Assembly: GCA_030425485.1 (NCBI GenBank)
Contig: JAUIAM010000033.1
Span: 1-32,412 of the forward strand
DNA: 32,412 bases
Direction of reading: 5' to 3'
Origin: Verrucomicrobiia bacterium
GTDB taxonomy: Bacteria > Verrucomicrobiota > Verrucomicrobiia > Opitutales > Cerasicoccaceae
The translations under genes were made by a program, and so were the position numbers. The notes under the pieces are model-generated. The model had not been told where the DNA came from, made no database searches, and saw only the letters and a list, made by a program, of their open reading frames with translations. Of the stretch, positions 5,779 through 12,625 are shown one piece after another; the first letter of the stretch is position 1, and every line of letters begins with the position of its first letter.

Positions 5779-6035
5779 GCTTCACGCCTGTAAATACCGT
5801 GCGGGTCGGCTCGGGCGAGATGAGCCCCGGTGATGTGCTCGCCATGAGCCGCGCCATGAACGCCAAATTTGACCGCAACTCGGCAGACGTGTGCATCGGC
5901 GGGCTGTATCAGCTGCGCAACTACAACGCGCCCAGCGAGCAAATCGAGCGCATCGAGTCTGCGCTTTTGGACTACGAGCAGGGCGGAGTATACCCGCAGT
6001 ACTACCGACCGGAAATCAAAGAGGAGGATGAGTAG
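5775..6035 (+). CDS. Hypothetical 86-residue phage protein
   Basis: A GTG start overlaps the previous stop (GTGA). The product starts MSFTPVNTVRVGSGEMSPGD and ends EIKEEDE; the middle has a helical stretch (SEQIERIESALLDYEQ). Family unknown. It ends with GATGAGTAG directly abutting the next ATG, the same GATGAGTAR string that joins several genes at 14-15.5 kb. Confidence 0.6.
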   Translation: MSFTPVNTVRVGSGEMSPGDVLAMSRAMNAKFDRNSADVCIGGLYQLRNYNAPSEQIERIESALLDYEQGGVYPQYYRPEIKEEDE

Positions 6036-6725
6036 ATGAGGCACCGCGAGACAAAGACCTTTCAGTCGCCGGAGTCGCCTTGGATTCGGGCCTACGACGG
6101 CGGAGCGGCCAACCTTGGCATCTGGTGCGCGTTCCTGCTGCTGTTTATCGCGGCGGTGATGATTTTCGGCGCGTGCGTGGTATCGTGCGCGGAACAGACT
6201 TCCAGGACACAGTCCCGGCATAACAAGAGTAGCAGCGTAGTAGTAGCCGGGGCGGGTTGTGAGAGTCCCGCCCCGGCGTTGAATTTATGGAGCGGCGGCG
6301 TGGAAAGCCACGAAAGGTCTAACCCCGTGCTAGACACGGCAGTAGGACTAATGGCGCGCAGACACGCTCAAGAGACACGGGAATACGGCTCGGATAGTGC
6401 GAGCGGAAGCGCTGGGTACAAACAGCCACAGATGCCGCATCCGTGGATCGAGCGGCCTCTCTCGGAGTTGGTGACACTCCGAATCAACACCAGAGCCGGG
6501 GTAGCGTCCGGCCCGCTCCACCATTTCGCCGTTCGCTTCGGCGGCGGCTGCTGGTCGCTTACGTGGCCATGCTTACCCTCAGCGCTGCCGGTTGGCGCTG
6601 AGGCCACTTTCATCGCACAACACAGCCAAACCTTGCGCGGGGAGGCCGGAGGGTCGCGCCCGAGTCCACGTGTGGCAAGCGAGACGTTTTCACCTCTCGC
6701 CCGACACACAGCCGACCCCGCGTAA
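6036..6725 (+). CDS. Small membrane protein; 3' part of frame doubtful
   Basis: The frame is open for 229 codons from the ATG abutting the previous stop. The first ~60 residues look real: a hydrophilic start (MRHRETKTFQSPESPWIRAY) and one membrane segment (IWCAFLLLFIAAVMIFGACV, about residues 30-50). From about residue 65 the product is Ser/Arg/Ala/Pro-rich without domain character, and the DNA beneath it is full of perfect hairpins (6246-6709). I suspect that only the 5' part functions as a gene, or that the frame stays open by chance over an RNA gene. Confidence 0.4.
   Translation: MRHRETKTFQSPESPWIRAYDGGAANLGIWCAFLLLFIAAVMIFGACVVSCAEQTSRTQSRHNKSSSVVVAGAGCESPAPALNLWSGGVESHERSNPVLDTAVGLMARRHAQETREYGSDSASGSAGYKQPQMPHPWIERPLSELVTLRINTRAGVASGPLHHFAVRFGGGCWSLTWPCLPSALPVGAEATFIAQHSQTLRGEAGGSRPSPRVASETFSPLARHTADPA
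6246..6709 (+). ncRNA. Candidate large structured RNA (unidentified)
   Basis: Perfect stems seen directly: 6246-6256/6267-6277 (11 bp), 6299-6303/6308-6312, 6325-6329/6335-6339, 6388-6392/6400-6404, 6463-6468/6476-6481, 6495-6499/6508-6512, 6527-6531/6539-6543, 6563-6568/6602-6607 enclosing 6579-6585/6595-6601, and 6679-6684/6695-6700 inside 6670-6674/6705-6709. An imperfect stem lies at 6426-6446. A seven-base pairing, GGAGCGG (6289-6295) with CCGCTCC (6513-6519), would close the central domain, which then ends ACCA. Such density suggests RNA rather than protein. I cannot match it to GOLLD, ROOL, tmRNA, RNase P or an intron core. Strand is assumed from the operon. Confidence 0.35.
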
Positions 6726-6764
6726 GGGAAATTTCGATACACGTAACTTACTAAGAACAACACA

Positions 6765-6776
6765 ACAGGAGACAGA
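6765..6776 (+). promoter_or_regulatory. Repeated ribosome-binding leader, copy 2
   Basis: ACAGGAGACAGA lies three bases before the ATG at 6780. Upstream TTTCGATACAC resembles TTTCAATACAC before copy 3, so the similarity extends beyond the Shine-Dalgarno. This copy opens the translational block that follows the possible RNA gene. Confidence 0.8.
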
Positions 6777-6779
6777 GAG

Positions 6780-7229
6780 ATGGCTAAAGCAGACTTGGAG
6801 CTCGTGAAGCTCGTAATGAAACGCAACGACCTCAACCAGGAGGTTGTCGGAAAAATCATTGAAGACATCAATGTAGAGTTGTCCGCGCTGGCGGATGAGG
6901 AAAAGCCGCCGCCGGTCAAGAAACAGCACGTCATGCTGGTATCTGACCCCGAGGGCAAGCTGGAGGGCATGACCTTTACGGGCTGGGTGCTGCAAATCCC
7001 CGAGGAGGACAGCCCGGTTGTCGCGGTCGAGCGGCTTATTAAGTCCGGCTACGACTACAACGCCAGCCCGCGCGGTCGCCGTATCCCGGTAAAGAGCATC
7101 GGGGAAGTCTGCGAGGTGGTGACGGCGAAGTTCACCAAGCAGAACAACGTCTGGGTCAAGACCAAGGAGCCGGTACTGATCGTGTCCACTGACAACAAGC
7201 TGCCGATGGACCGCAGTGGAAAGTTTTAA
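6780..7229 (+). CDS. Hypothetical early phage protein
   Basis: The 149-residue product begins MAKADLELVKLVMKRNDLNQ, with a helical N-terminal region (1-40), a Pro/Lys linker (EEKPPPVKKQ) and a beta-rich C-terminal domain. Family not recognised. It has a strong repeated leader and sits some 1.5 kb upstream of the recombination genes, so a role in early DNA metabolism is plausible but only from position. It is a clean single-domain-size gene with no overlaps. Confidence 0.65.
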   Translation: MAKADLELVKLVMKRNDLNQEVVGKIIEDINVELSALADEEKPPPVKKQHVMLVSDPEGKLEGMTFTGWVLQIPEEDSPVVAVERLIKSGYDYNASPRGRRIPVKSIGEVCEVVTAKFTKQNNVWVKTKEPVLIVSTDNKLPMDRSGKF

Positions 7230-7249
7230 CCCCGCCCGCAGGAGGAGAT

Positions 7250-7591
7250 ATGCCGACGACGTACAAACTCACCACCGGGCAGGAGCTGATCCGCGCCCTT
7301 GAGCAGCAGATTGAAGACACCTGCAAGGAGGCCGGGCTGGATGCAAAAGGTTTATACTTTGCAATAGCCGCCGGGGATCACCCTGCCCATCACATAGCCC
7401 CAGGAGGTTTCATATCACTGTGTAGGCGCCGGGCGCATACACCGGTGTGGGAGGGACAAGACTTTGGCGAACTTCAGCAGTTCATGAACCGCTACGCAGC
7501 TAAGGAACGGCTCAAGAAGGCGATCAAGGGCATGCCCCGTGCGGAGGTCATTGCTGCACTGGACGAGGTTTGCCCGGAGGAGGCGGCGTAA
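7250..7591 (+). CDS. Hypothetical early phage protein
   Basis: CAGGAGGAGAT precedes the ATG. The 113-residue protein begins MPTTYKLTTGQELIRALEQQ and ends EVIAALDEVCPEEAA. Helices flank a His/Gly-rich middle (AAGDHPAHHIAPGGF). No family recognised. The stop overlaps the next start (TAATG). Confidence 0.65.
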   Translation: MPTTYKLTTGQELIRALEQQIEDTCKEAGLDAKGLYFAIAAGDHPAHHIAPGGFISLCRRRAHTPVWEGQDFGELQQFMNRYAAKERLKKAIKGMPRAEVIAALDEVCPEEAA

Positions 7592-8085
7592 TGGAGAGTG
7601 CAACTATACGATTATTAAGGCTGATATTCAAAGAATACCAGCGAGATTCATGGCGGGAGCTTAATGTGGAATTAAGCCGAGCCTTATCCCTTTCCATCAA
7701 CCTTCGCTTCGAGATTCGACCCGGCGATTGGGGCATTATAGTGAGTGATTTTCGCTACCATTATTGGGCTGCAAAATCTGACAATGGACACCATTTGGGC
7801 GAAGAGCATTATGCGCTGGCCGCAAGGGAGCATCGTCCCGCTGCCATTGAGTACGAGCGTCTCTACGGTAGGTTGAAGTTTATACTCAATGGGAGGCGAC
7901 TCCATGTAGGAAGCTATATTTTCATAGGCAATCGACGCTGGAGGCTGACGGGTTGGACGGCGGATAACCAAAGTATAACACTGGTCTCTTACGACGATTG
8001 GCGCGAGACAGCAGGACAGCGACGCAAAACCATAAACGCCGATGAGTGGAAGTCTTTACGCAAGGAGGCTTCACATGCTCCCTGA
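7591..8085 (+). CDS. Hypothetical early phage protein
   Basis: ATG 7591 overlaps the upstream stop by one base and has GGAGGAGG a little upstream. The 164-residue product begins MESATIRLLRLIFKEYQRDS. It contains many aromatic and Arg residues (YIFIGNRRWRLTGWTADNQS) and looks soluble. Base composition is a little more AT-rich than its neighbours, which may indicate separate acquisition. Function unknown. Confidence 0.6.
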   Translation: MESATIRLLRLIFKEYQRDSWRELNVELSRALSLSINLRFEIRPGDWGIIVSDFRYHYWAAKSDNGHHLGEEHYALAAREHRPAAIEYERLYGRLKFILNGRRLHVGSYIFIGNRRWRLTGWTADNQSITLVSYDDWRETAGQRRKTINADEWKSLRKEASHAP

Positions 8086-8206
8086 CCCGCCGTGGATAAA
8101 CGGCCCGCACTGGGACGCGGTAGACGAGGACGAAGGCGACGACACCGACTGGGACTTGCTCAACGACGAGGAGCGCGACCGAGAAGCCGACGAGCCGGGC
8201 GCGTAG
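8075..8206 (+). CDS. Very acidic 43-residue protein
   Basis: AAGGAGG at 8062-8068 precedes the ATG at 8075, which overlaps the previous gene by 11 bases. The product starts MLPDPPWINGPHWDAVDEDE, and more than a third of its residues are Asp or Glu. Small acidic phage proteins sometimes mimic DNA and inhibit host DNA-binding enzymes; that is only an analogy here. The strong ribosome-binding site supports translation. Confidence 0.55.
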   Translation: MLPDPPWINGPHWDAVDEDEGDDTDWDLLNDEERDREADEPGA

Positions 8207-8226
8207 TTAATTTTTCAATACACAAC

Positions 8227-8238
8227 ACAGGAGACAGA
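8227..8238 (+). promoter_or_regulatory. Repeated ribosome-binding leader, copy 3
   Basis: ACAGGAGACAGA runs directly into the ATG at 8238, sharing its A. Upstream TTTCAATACACAACAC resembles copy 2. It opens the recombination block (ERF protein and exonuclease). Confidence 0.8.
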
Positions 8239-8972
8239 TGAACGACGAGAACAAGACAGCCTTAGCCCCAGCAGAACCTGCGCCGGTATCCGCGCTTGAG
8301 CTGATTCGGGATGTGGCGATGGACCCCAACGCCGACCCGCAGAAGCTTCAAAAGCTGCTCGATGTACAGCAGCAGTGGGAGGCCAACGAAGCCCGCAAGG
8401 CATTTTCTGCGGCCTTGGTGGATTTCCAGTCCACATGCCCGCCAGTTTATAAGGGGCGGGAGGTTTCGGGGCGATTTAATTATGCCGGAAAGTCCGACAT
8501 CGAGCGGCATATCAAGCCTTACCTTGGCCAATGCGGACTGAGTGTCTCAATCTACAAATCGCGCATTGAAGACCAGCGGCTTATTGTGGAAGGGGCTATT
8601 GCCCACCGCTCCGGGCACAGTCAGGACATTTCGGGGGAAGTCCGCATTGATGGGAAAATGTCATGCAATGACACCCAAAAGATCGGCAGCGCAAGCAGCT
8701 ATGCTTGGCGTTATGTGGTATGCCCTGCTCTTGGTATCAGCCTGACAGATGACGCGGACGACGACGGCGGCGCGGCTGGCGCAGGCGACCCCATCACAGA
8801 CGAGCAGTACGAGCGGCTGGAGTACCTGATAGGAGAAACAGGTGCGGACCGCGAGGGCTTCAAGAAGTTTTACGGCATTGAGCTACTTGAGATGCTGCCG
8901 CAGTCGAAATACGGGCAGGCGGAGTCCCAGCTTATGCGCAAGCTCAAACGTCAAAAGGAGGGCGAGGCGTGA
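8238..8972 (+). CDS. erf: ERF-family single-strand annealing protein
   Basis: The 244-residue protein matches the ERF recombinase pattern: FSAALVDFQSTCPPVYKGRE, then GRFNYAGKSDIERHIKPYLG, and TQKIGSASSYAWRYVVCPAL (about residues 55-165), followed by an acidic linker (DDADDDGG) and a helical C-terminal domain. ERF proteins anneal complementary single strands during phage recombination and genome circularisation. The downstream exonuclease overlaps it by four bases (GTGA), giving a Red-type annealase/exonuclease pair. Confidence 0.9.
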   Translation: MNDENKTALAPAEPAPVSALELIRDVAMDPNADPQKLQKLLDVQQQWEANEARKAFSAALVDFQSTCPPVYKGREVSGRFNYAGKSDIERHIKPYLGQCGLSVSIYKSRIEDQRLIVEGAIAHRSGHSQDISGEVRIDGKMSCNDTQKIGSASSYAWRYVVCPALGISLTDDADDDGGAAGAGDPITDEQYERLEYLIGETGADREGFKKFYGIELLEMLPQSKYGQAESQLMRKLKRQKEGEA

Positions 8973-9703
8973 AGATTCACAAAGTAGAGCAGCGCACACT
9001 GGAGTGGTTTCGCGCGCGCGCCGGGTTGATTACGGCCAGCGAAATGCCCAAGCTGGTCACGCCAGCCACGGGGGAGCTTCGCCTGTCGCGTGACAAGAAG
9101 TCATTCTCTCAGGCGGTAGACACTTATCTACTTAATCTGGCAGCAGAGAGCTTTCACTACCAGATGAACGAGACCGTTGAGCGGCTTGAAACCAAGTTCC
9201 CTAGCTCGGCGGCAATGATGTTCGGCATTGAAACCGAGACAGAGGCCCGCATGGCCTATGCTTTCGAGCGCGATCTGCACGAGCACGATTTGAAAGTTGG
9301 AGAAGTGGGCATGTGCTCTGATGATGCTGAGCGCATCGCCTGTAGCCCGGACGGGCTCATCCACGCGCTGGATGACAGCACGATGTTCGAGGACTTTGAC
9401 CCGCACGGCGGAGTGGAAATCAAGTGCGTGCAGGCAAACACACAGTTGCGCCGCCTGCTTGATGGCGGGCTGCCCGATGACTACAAAGCCCAGGTGCATA
9501 CCAGCCTCTACGTGACCAAGCTCCCGTGGTGGGACTTCTGGTCGTACTGCCCGAACCTTCCGCCGCTGCTGGTCCGCGTCTTCCCTGACGAGTACACCGA
9601 GGCCGTAGGCAAGAGCATGGAGCGGCTGGCGGATGAGTTGGATGCGCTGAAAGCGCGGCTAGCCAAGGTGGGCGTGGACTACAGTAAGGTCGCCGCCGCG
9701 TAG
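8969..9703 (+). CDS. YqaJ/lambda-exonuclease-family recombination nuclease
   Basis: The 244-residue protein starts with QRTLEWFRARAGLITASEMP, typical of the YqaJ family. Core residues of the PD-(D/E)XK nuclease are visible: GIETE (about 86-90), CSPDGL (about 125-130, Asp 128) and VEIKC (about 149-153, Glu 150 and Lys 152). Length fits lambda exonuclease-like enzymes. It should resect double-stranded ends to expose strands for the ERF protein. The GTG start overlaps the erf stop, coupling the two. Confidence 0.9.
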   Translation: MKIHKVEQRTLEWFRARAGLITASEMPKLVTPATGELRLSRDKKSFSQAVDTYLLNLAAESFHYQMNETVERLETKFPSSAAMMFGIETETEARMAYAFERDLHEHDLKVGEVGMCSDDAERIACSPDGLIHALDDSTMFEDFDPHGGVEIKCVQANTQLRRLLDGGLPDDYKAQVHTSLYVTKLPWWDFWSYCPNLPPLLVRVFPDEYTEAVGKSMERLADELDALKARLAKVGVDYSKVAAA

Positions 9704-9716
9704 TTGAAAAACCAAT

Positions 9717-9728
9717 ACAGGAGACAGA
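9717..9728 (+). promoter_or_regulatory. Repeated ribosome-binding leader, copy 4
   Basis: ACAGGAGACAGA ends three bases before the ATG at 9732. It opens the block of HicB-like protein, resolvase, methylase and replication initiator, whose genes then follow by overlaps only. Confidence 0.8.
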
Positions 9729-9731
9729 GAC

Positions 9732-9947
9732 ATGGAGGATACGACAAACGACAAACGCAAGCGGCTCATTATTACCTACTGGAGCGAGGAGGACGCCGCT
9801 TGGGTTTCGGAAATCCCAAGCCTGGAGGGTTGTGCCGCTGATGGCGAGACGCCCGAGGAATCTGTGCGTGAGGTGATGATAGCCTACGAGGGGCACATGG
9901 AAGCCCGCGCCGCCAATGGTATGACGATGGAGGCCACACATGAGTAA
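9732..9947 (+). CDS. HicB-like antitoxin-family protein, no HicA partner
   Basis: The 71-residue protein has KRLIITYWSEEDAAWVSEIP, then SLEGCAADGETPEESVREVM: the partial RNase H-like fold of HicB antitoxins (D..W.A.iP.l.GC...G.T.eEA). No HicA toxin gene adjoins it and no DNA-binding tail is present. In phages such lone HicB-like proteins are common and may serve as antidotes or have another role. It overlaps the resolvase start by eight bases. Confidence 0.75.
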   Translation: MEDTTNDKRKRLIITYWSEEDAAWVSEIPSLEGCAADGETPEESVREVMIAYEGHMEARAANGMTMEATHE

Positions 9948-10392
9948 GGCACTGATCGCGATCGACCCCGGTAAGGGCGGAGGCATGGCCTTGTTCGTCG
10001 ACGGGCGGGCTGCGGAGGCTTATGCCTTCAAGGAGGCAGACGAGGCCGCGGAATGGGTCAAGTCCGTGTGCATGCGCTACGAGCTCGTCGAGGCCGTGAT
10101 TGAGCAGGTGGGCGCCATGCCCGGCCAAGGCGTCACGAGTATGTTTTCTTTTGGCGAAAATTTCGGCTGGTGGCAGGGGCTACTCATGGGCGTGGGCATA
10201 CCCTTTACGCGGGTTCGTCCCCAGGAGTGGCAGAAGGGTTTGCCGGGGCTTACTAAGCTCAAGGGGGCTGACCGTAAGCGCCGCCTCAAATCACTGGCGG
10301 CAGAGCAATTTCCCGCCCTCAAGCCGACACTGAAAACCTGCGACGCGCTGCTGATCGGCTCATGGGCCACCAAGCAAGGGGGTGCTGCGTGA
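9940..10392 (+). CDS. RuvC-like Holliday junction resolvase
   Basis: The 150-residue protein has the RuvC/RNase H-like core: first acidic residue in ALIAIDPGKGGG (Asp 9), second in AVIEQVGAMPGQG (Glu 55), and a C-terminal Asp in LKTCDALLIG (Asp 135). RVRPQEWQKG in between is typical of phage versions. It should cut four-way junctions made during recombination-dependent replication and resolve branched DNA before packaging. The start overlaps the HicB-like gene, and TGATG joins it to the next gene. Confidence 0.85.
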   Translation: MSKALIAIDPGKGGGMALFVDGRAAEAYAFKEADEAAEWVKSVCMRYELVEAVIEQVGAMPGQGVTSMFSFGENFGWWQGLLMGVGIPFTRVRPQEWQKGLPGLTKLKGADRKRRLKSLAAEQFPALKPTLKTCDALLIGSWATKQGGAA

Positions 10393-10649
10393 TGGGGCGC
10401 AAGAAAGGGTGCTCTGTCGGGTACGATGACGGCTACATTACCGTGCTAAATTACCCTGACGTTTGTGTTCATACCGCTAAAGGGTCATTGCGGTTTGAGG
10501 CATGGCTGGAGCGTGAGCGCGTGCGCGTCGGAAAAAAGGGCGTACGTGCGGAGATTGTTCGCCATGCAAGTGGAGTCATTGGTTTGCGCCGCGTGAATAC
10601 ATCTAAGCCCACCCCGGCGCAGGCCGACGCAGAGAAGGGGGCCGCGTGA
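10392..10649 (+). CDS. Hypothetical 85-residue protein
   Basis: ATG 10392 overlaps the resolvase stop by one base (TGATG). The product begins MGRKKGCSVGYDDGYITVLN, is basic, and carries LERERVRVGKKGVRAEIVRH in the middle; it may bind nucleic acid. No family recognised. The methylase start overlaps its stop (GTGA). Confidence 0.6.
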   Translation: MGRKKGCSVGYDDGYITVLNYPDVCVHTAKGSLRFEAWLERERVRVGKKGVRAEIVRHASGVIGLRRVNTSKPTPAQADAEKGAA

Positions 10650-11650
10650 ATGCCAATTTAAAAGCACCGTTTCCGTACTTTGGCGGAAAGTCACTCGTGA
10701 CAGAAACCGTTTGGTCTGCGTTCGGTGACGTAAAGAATTACGTTGAGCCGTTTGCGGGGTCATTGGCTGTACTGCTAGCTCGCCCAACGCCAGTTCGTGG
10801 CCCGGAAACAATAAACGATTACTCATGCCACCTTGTTAATGCGTGGCGAGCCATTGCAAACGCACCTGAGCAGTTAGCCGACGCATGTGTTGCGCCAGTC
10901 AGCGAGGTGAATACGGAGGCTCAGCACTACGCATTAGTCAGGGATGAAGACTCCCTGCGGGATAGGCTTGGCGACCCTCACTATTTCGACATTGAAAAGG
11001 CAACATGGTGGATAAAGGGCGCATGTGAATGGATAGGAGGCGGCTGGGCATCCGGTGAAGGTCCGTGGCAATGGTCACGGGAACACGGATGGCAGAAGAA
11101 GCGCAACGCGGGGACGGGCGTAAATCGTCAGCTTCCACACCTCGGCAACGCGGGGAGGGGCGTGAATCGTCAGCTTCCGCACTTAGGCGACGCGGGGACG
11201 GGCGAACGTCAATTGAGGGTAGAATGGCTAACGGGGTGGTTCGCAGCCCTTGCCGACCGTCTCTCTGGTATTCGTATGGCCTGCGGTGACTGGAAGCGGG
11301 TTACTGGCCCAAGCGTTGCCTATAAGCACGGCACAACAGCCGTATTCCTAGACCCACCATACGATTCAACTGAGTACGTATACGGAAAAACGATTAACGT
11401 CTCGGAAGATGTTCGCGAGTGGTGCGCTGAATCTGGGGCCAATCCAAAGCTGAGGATTATTTTATGCGGGCGTGGCAGCGAACATGACTCGCTCCTTGAC
11501 CTTGGGTGGCGTGCAGAGGGATGGAAAACACGAAAGGGTTACAGCAAGGAAGGAAATGCCTCAGAAAAGCTTTGGCTTTCGCCTGCCTGTTTAGATTTAT
11601 CAGTAACCAATCACGGTGACTTGTTTTCAACGCGAAAGGGGGCCGCGTAG
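10646..11650 (+). CDS. D12-class DNA adenine methylase (Dam-like)
   Basis: The 334-residue protein has the Dam/D12 motifs: PFPYFGGKS (about residues 8-16), VEPFAGSLAV (SAM-binding motif I, about 33-42) and the catalytic FLDPPYD (about 234-240), which targets adenine N6. A repeated segment (N/D-AG-T/R-GVNRQLPHLG) sits at residues 154-190. A GTG start is coupled to the gene before it. Phage methylases protect against host restriction or mark replicated DNA; the site recognised cannot be read from sequence. Confidence 0.9.
   Translation: MNANLKAPFPYFGGKSLVTETVWSAFGDVKNYVEPFAGSLAVLLARPTPVRGPETINDYSCHLVNAWRAIANAPEQLADACVAPVSEVNTEAQHYALVRDEDSLRDRLGDPHYFDIEKATWWIKGACEWIGGGWASGEGPWQWSREHGWQKKRNAGTGVNRQLPHLGNAGRGVNRQLPHLGDAGTGERQLRVEWLTGWFAALADRLSGIRMACGDWKRVTGPSVAYKHGTTAVFLDPPYDSTEYVYGKTINVSEDVREWCAESGANPKLRIILCGRGSEHDSLLDLGWRAEGWKTRKGYSKEGNASEKLWLSPACLDLSVTNHGDLFSTRKGAA
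11105..11203 (+). repeat. 42-bp tandem repeat inside the methylase gene
   Basis: Two 42-base units (11105-11146 and 11147-11188) and a partial third (from 11189) encode repeats of NAGTGVNRQLPHLG. The units keep the reading frame, so gain or loss of units changes only protein length. From memory, similar repeats occur in other phage methylases of this class, between the target-recognition and catalytic parts. Confidence 0.8.
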
Positions 11651-12600
11651 TGCCTAACCGCATTTTACGAGACTGGACGGACTCGCTGGCGTTTGAGGGG
11701 CTGAGCCCCGAGGCGGAGCGGTTCTTTGTCCGGCTCATTATGAAAGCAGACGACTTCGGGAGGTTTCACGGAGACGAACGCCTGTTAAAATCCGCACTGT
11801 TCCCGCTGTTGGCCGACGTTAGACTAACGTCTGTCCGCCAATGGCGCGACGAGTGTGCAGCAGCCAGCTTGCTGGACCTGTACCAGGATGAGCGGAAACG
11901 GGTTTTTGTCGAAATTCGGAACTTCAACCAGCGAAGCCGGGCGAAGGAAAGCAAGTTTCCGGGGCCGGATGGGTGCCGGACGGTTGGCAGCGACTCGCGG
12001 TCACATGACCGCACACTGCGGTCAAGCGACGGTCACATGCGCACGGAGACGGAGACGGAGACGGAGACGGAGACGGAGACGGAGACGGAGACGACGCGCG
12101 GACGCGCGGAAGCCCCCCCTCTGGATTTGTATGAGGAGATTCGCCAGAAGTGGAACGCCATCAAGGGGGTCTCTCCCTGCAAGCAACTCTCCTACACCCG
12201 GCAGCAAGCCCTCCAGCAGCGACTGGATACGCCTTGGTGGGCTGACCACTGGGAGGAGGCCCTGGGCAAAGTGGCGGCAAGCAAGTTCTGCTGCGGCGAA
12301 AATCAACGCGGCTGGCGAGCAGGGCTAGACTGGTTTCTCAAGCCAGACACCGCGCTGGAGCTAATCGAGGGCAAATACGACAACGGTCCTGGCGGAAATG
12401 GCTCCACCGAGCCGCAAAAGCGTGAACCGAACGAGCGCTGGCTGGATGTGCTCAAGCAGGTGCTGAAGGACGACCCAGGCTACCGGGAGAACGGCATGGA
12501 CTACGAGCAGGCCGTCGGGCTGGGCTGGGGAGGCATTCCCGGCTGTCTGCGGCAGGACATCATCACCGAGGCCCGGAAGTCGGGCACGCGGATATTTTAA
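11650..12600 (+). CDS. Phage replication initiator (lambda O / DnaD-like layout)
   Basis: The 316-residue protein starts with GTG inside the methylase stop (TAGTG). The N-terminal ~110 residues (MPNRILRDWTDSLAFEGLSP, FFVRLIMKADDFGRFHGDER, SVRQWRDECAAASLLDLYQD) have the winged-helix pattern of phage replisome organisers. A (Thr-Glu)8 linker at residues 132-147 separates it from a C-terminal domain with repeated Trp (WWADHWEEALGKVAASKF), which in such proteins recruits helicase or loader. No helicase gene is seen, so it probably recruits host DnaB. The linker DNA may be the origin. Confidence 0.75.
   Translation: MPNRILRDWTDSLAFEGLSPEAERFFVRLIMKADDFGRFHGDERLLKSALFPLLADVRLTSVRQWRDECAAASLLDLYQDERKRVFVEIRNFNQRSRAKESKFPGPDGCRTVGSDSRSHDRTLRSSDGHMRTETETETETETETETETTRGRAEAPPLDLYEEIRQKWNAIKGVSPCKQLSYTRQQALQQRLDTPWWADHWEEALGKVAASKFCCGENQRGWRAGLDWFLKPDTALELIEGKYDNGPGGNGSTEPQKREPNERWLDVLKQVLKDDPGYRENGMDYEQAVGLGWGGIPGCLRQDIITEARKSGTRIF
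11998..12090. other. Candidate replication origin inside initiator gene
   Basis: Three direct copies of CGGTCA (11998-12003, 12019-12024, 12030-12035) and one inverted copy (TGACCG, 12006-12011) form an iteron-like cluster. The first and inverted copies make a near-palindrome. Directly after come eight perfect ACGGAG hexamers (12043-12090), an all-but-C purine strand. Lambda and relatives place their origin, with iterons, inside the initiator gene at the interdomain linker, exactly this position. The usual AT-rich unwinding element is not seen. Confidence 0.5.
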
Positions 12601-12611
12601 CCACTCGAACA

Positions 12612-12623
12612 ACAGGAGACAGA
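12612..12623 (+). promoter_or_regulatory. Repeated ribosome-binding leader, copy 5
   Basis: ACAGGAGACAGA ends two bases before the ATG at 12626. It follows the 26-base gap after the initiator gene and opens the next block. Confidence 0.8.
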
Positions 12624-12625
12624 CA

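Noticed and set aside
6450-6523. A free-standing tRNA ending in CCA
   Set aside because: Acceptor pairing of six bases and a T-arm-like stem can be drawn, but there is no TTC T loop, no proper D arm and no 7-base anticodon loop with U33 and a purine at 37.
12043-12090. CRISPR or iteron array by repeat count alone
   Set aside because: Six-base units with no spacers; it is a simple repeat within a coding gene. Only its link with the CGGTCA cluster makes an origin plausible.
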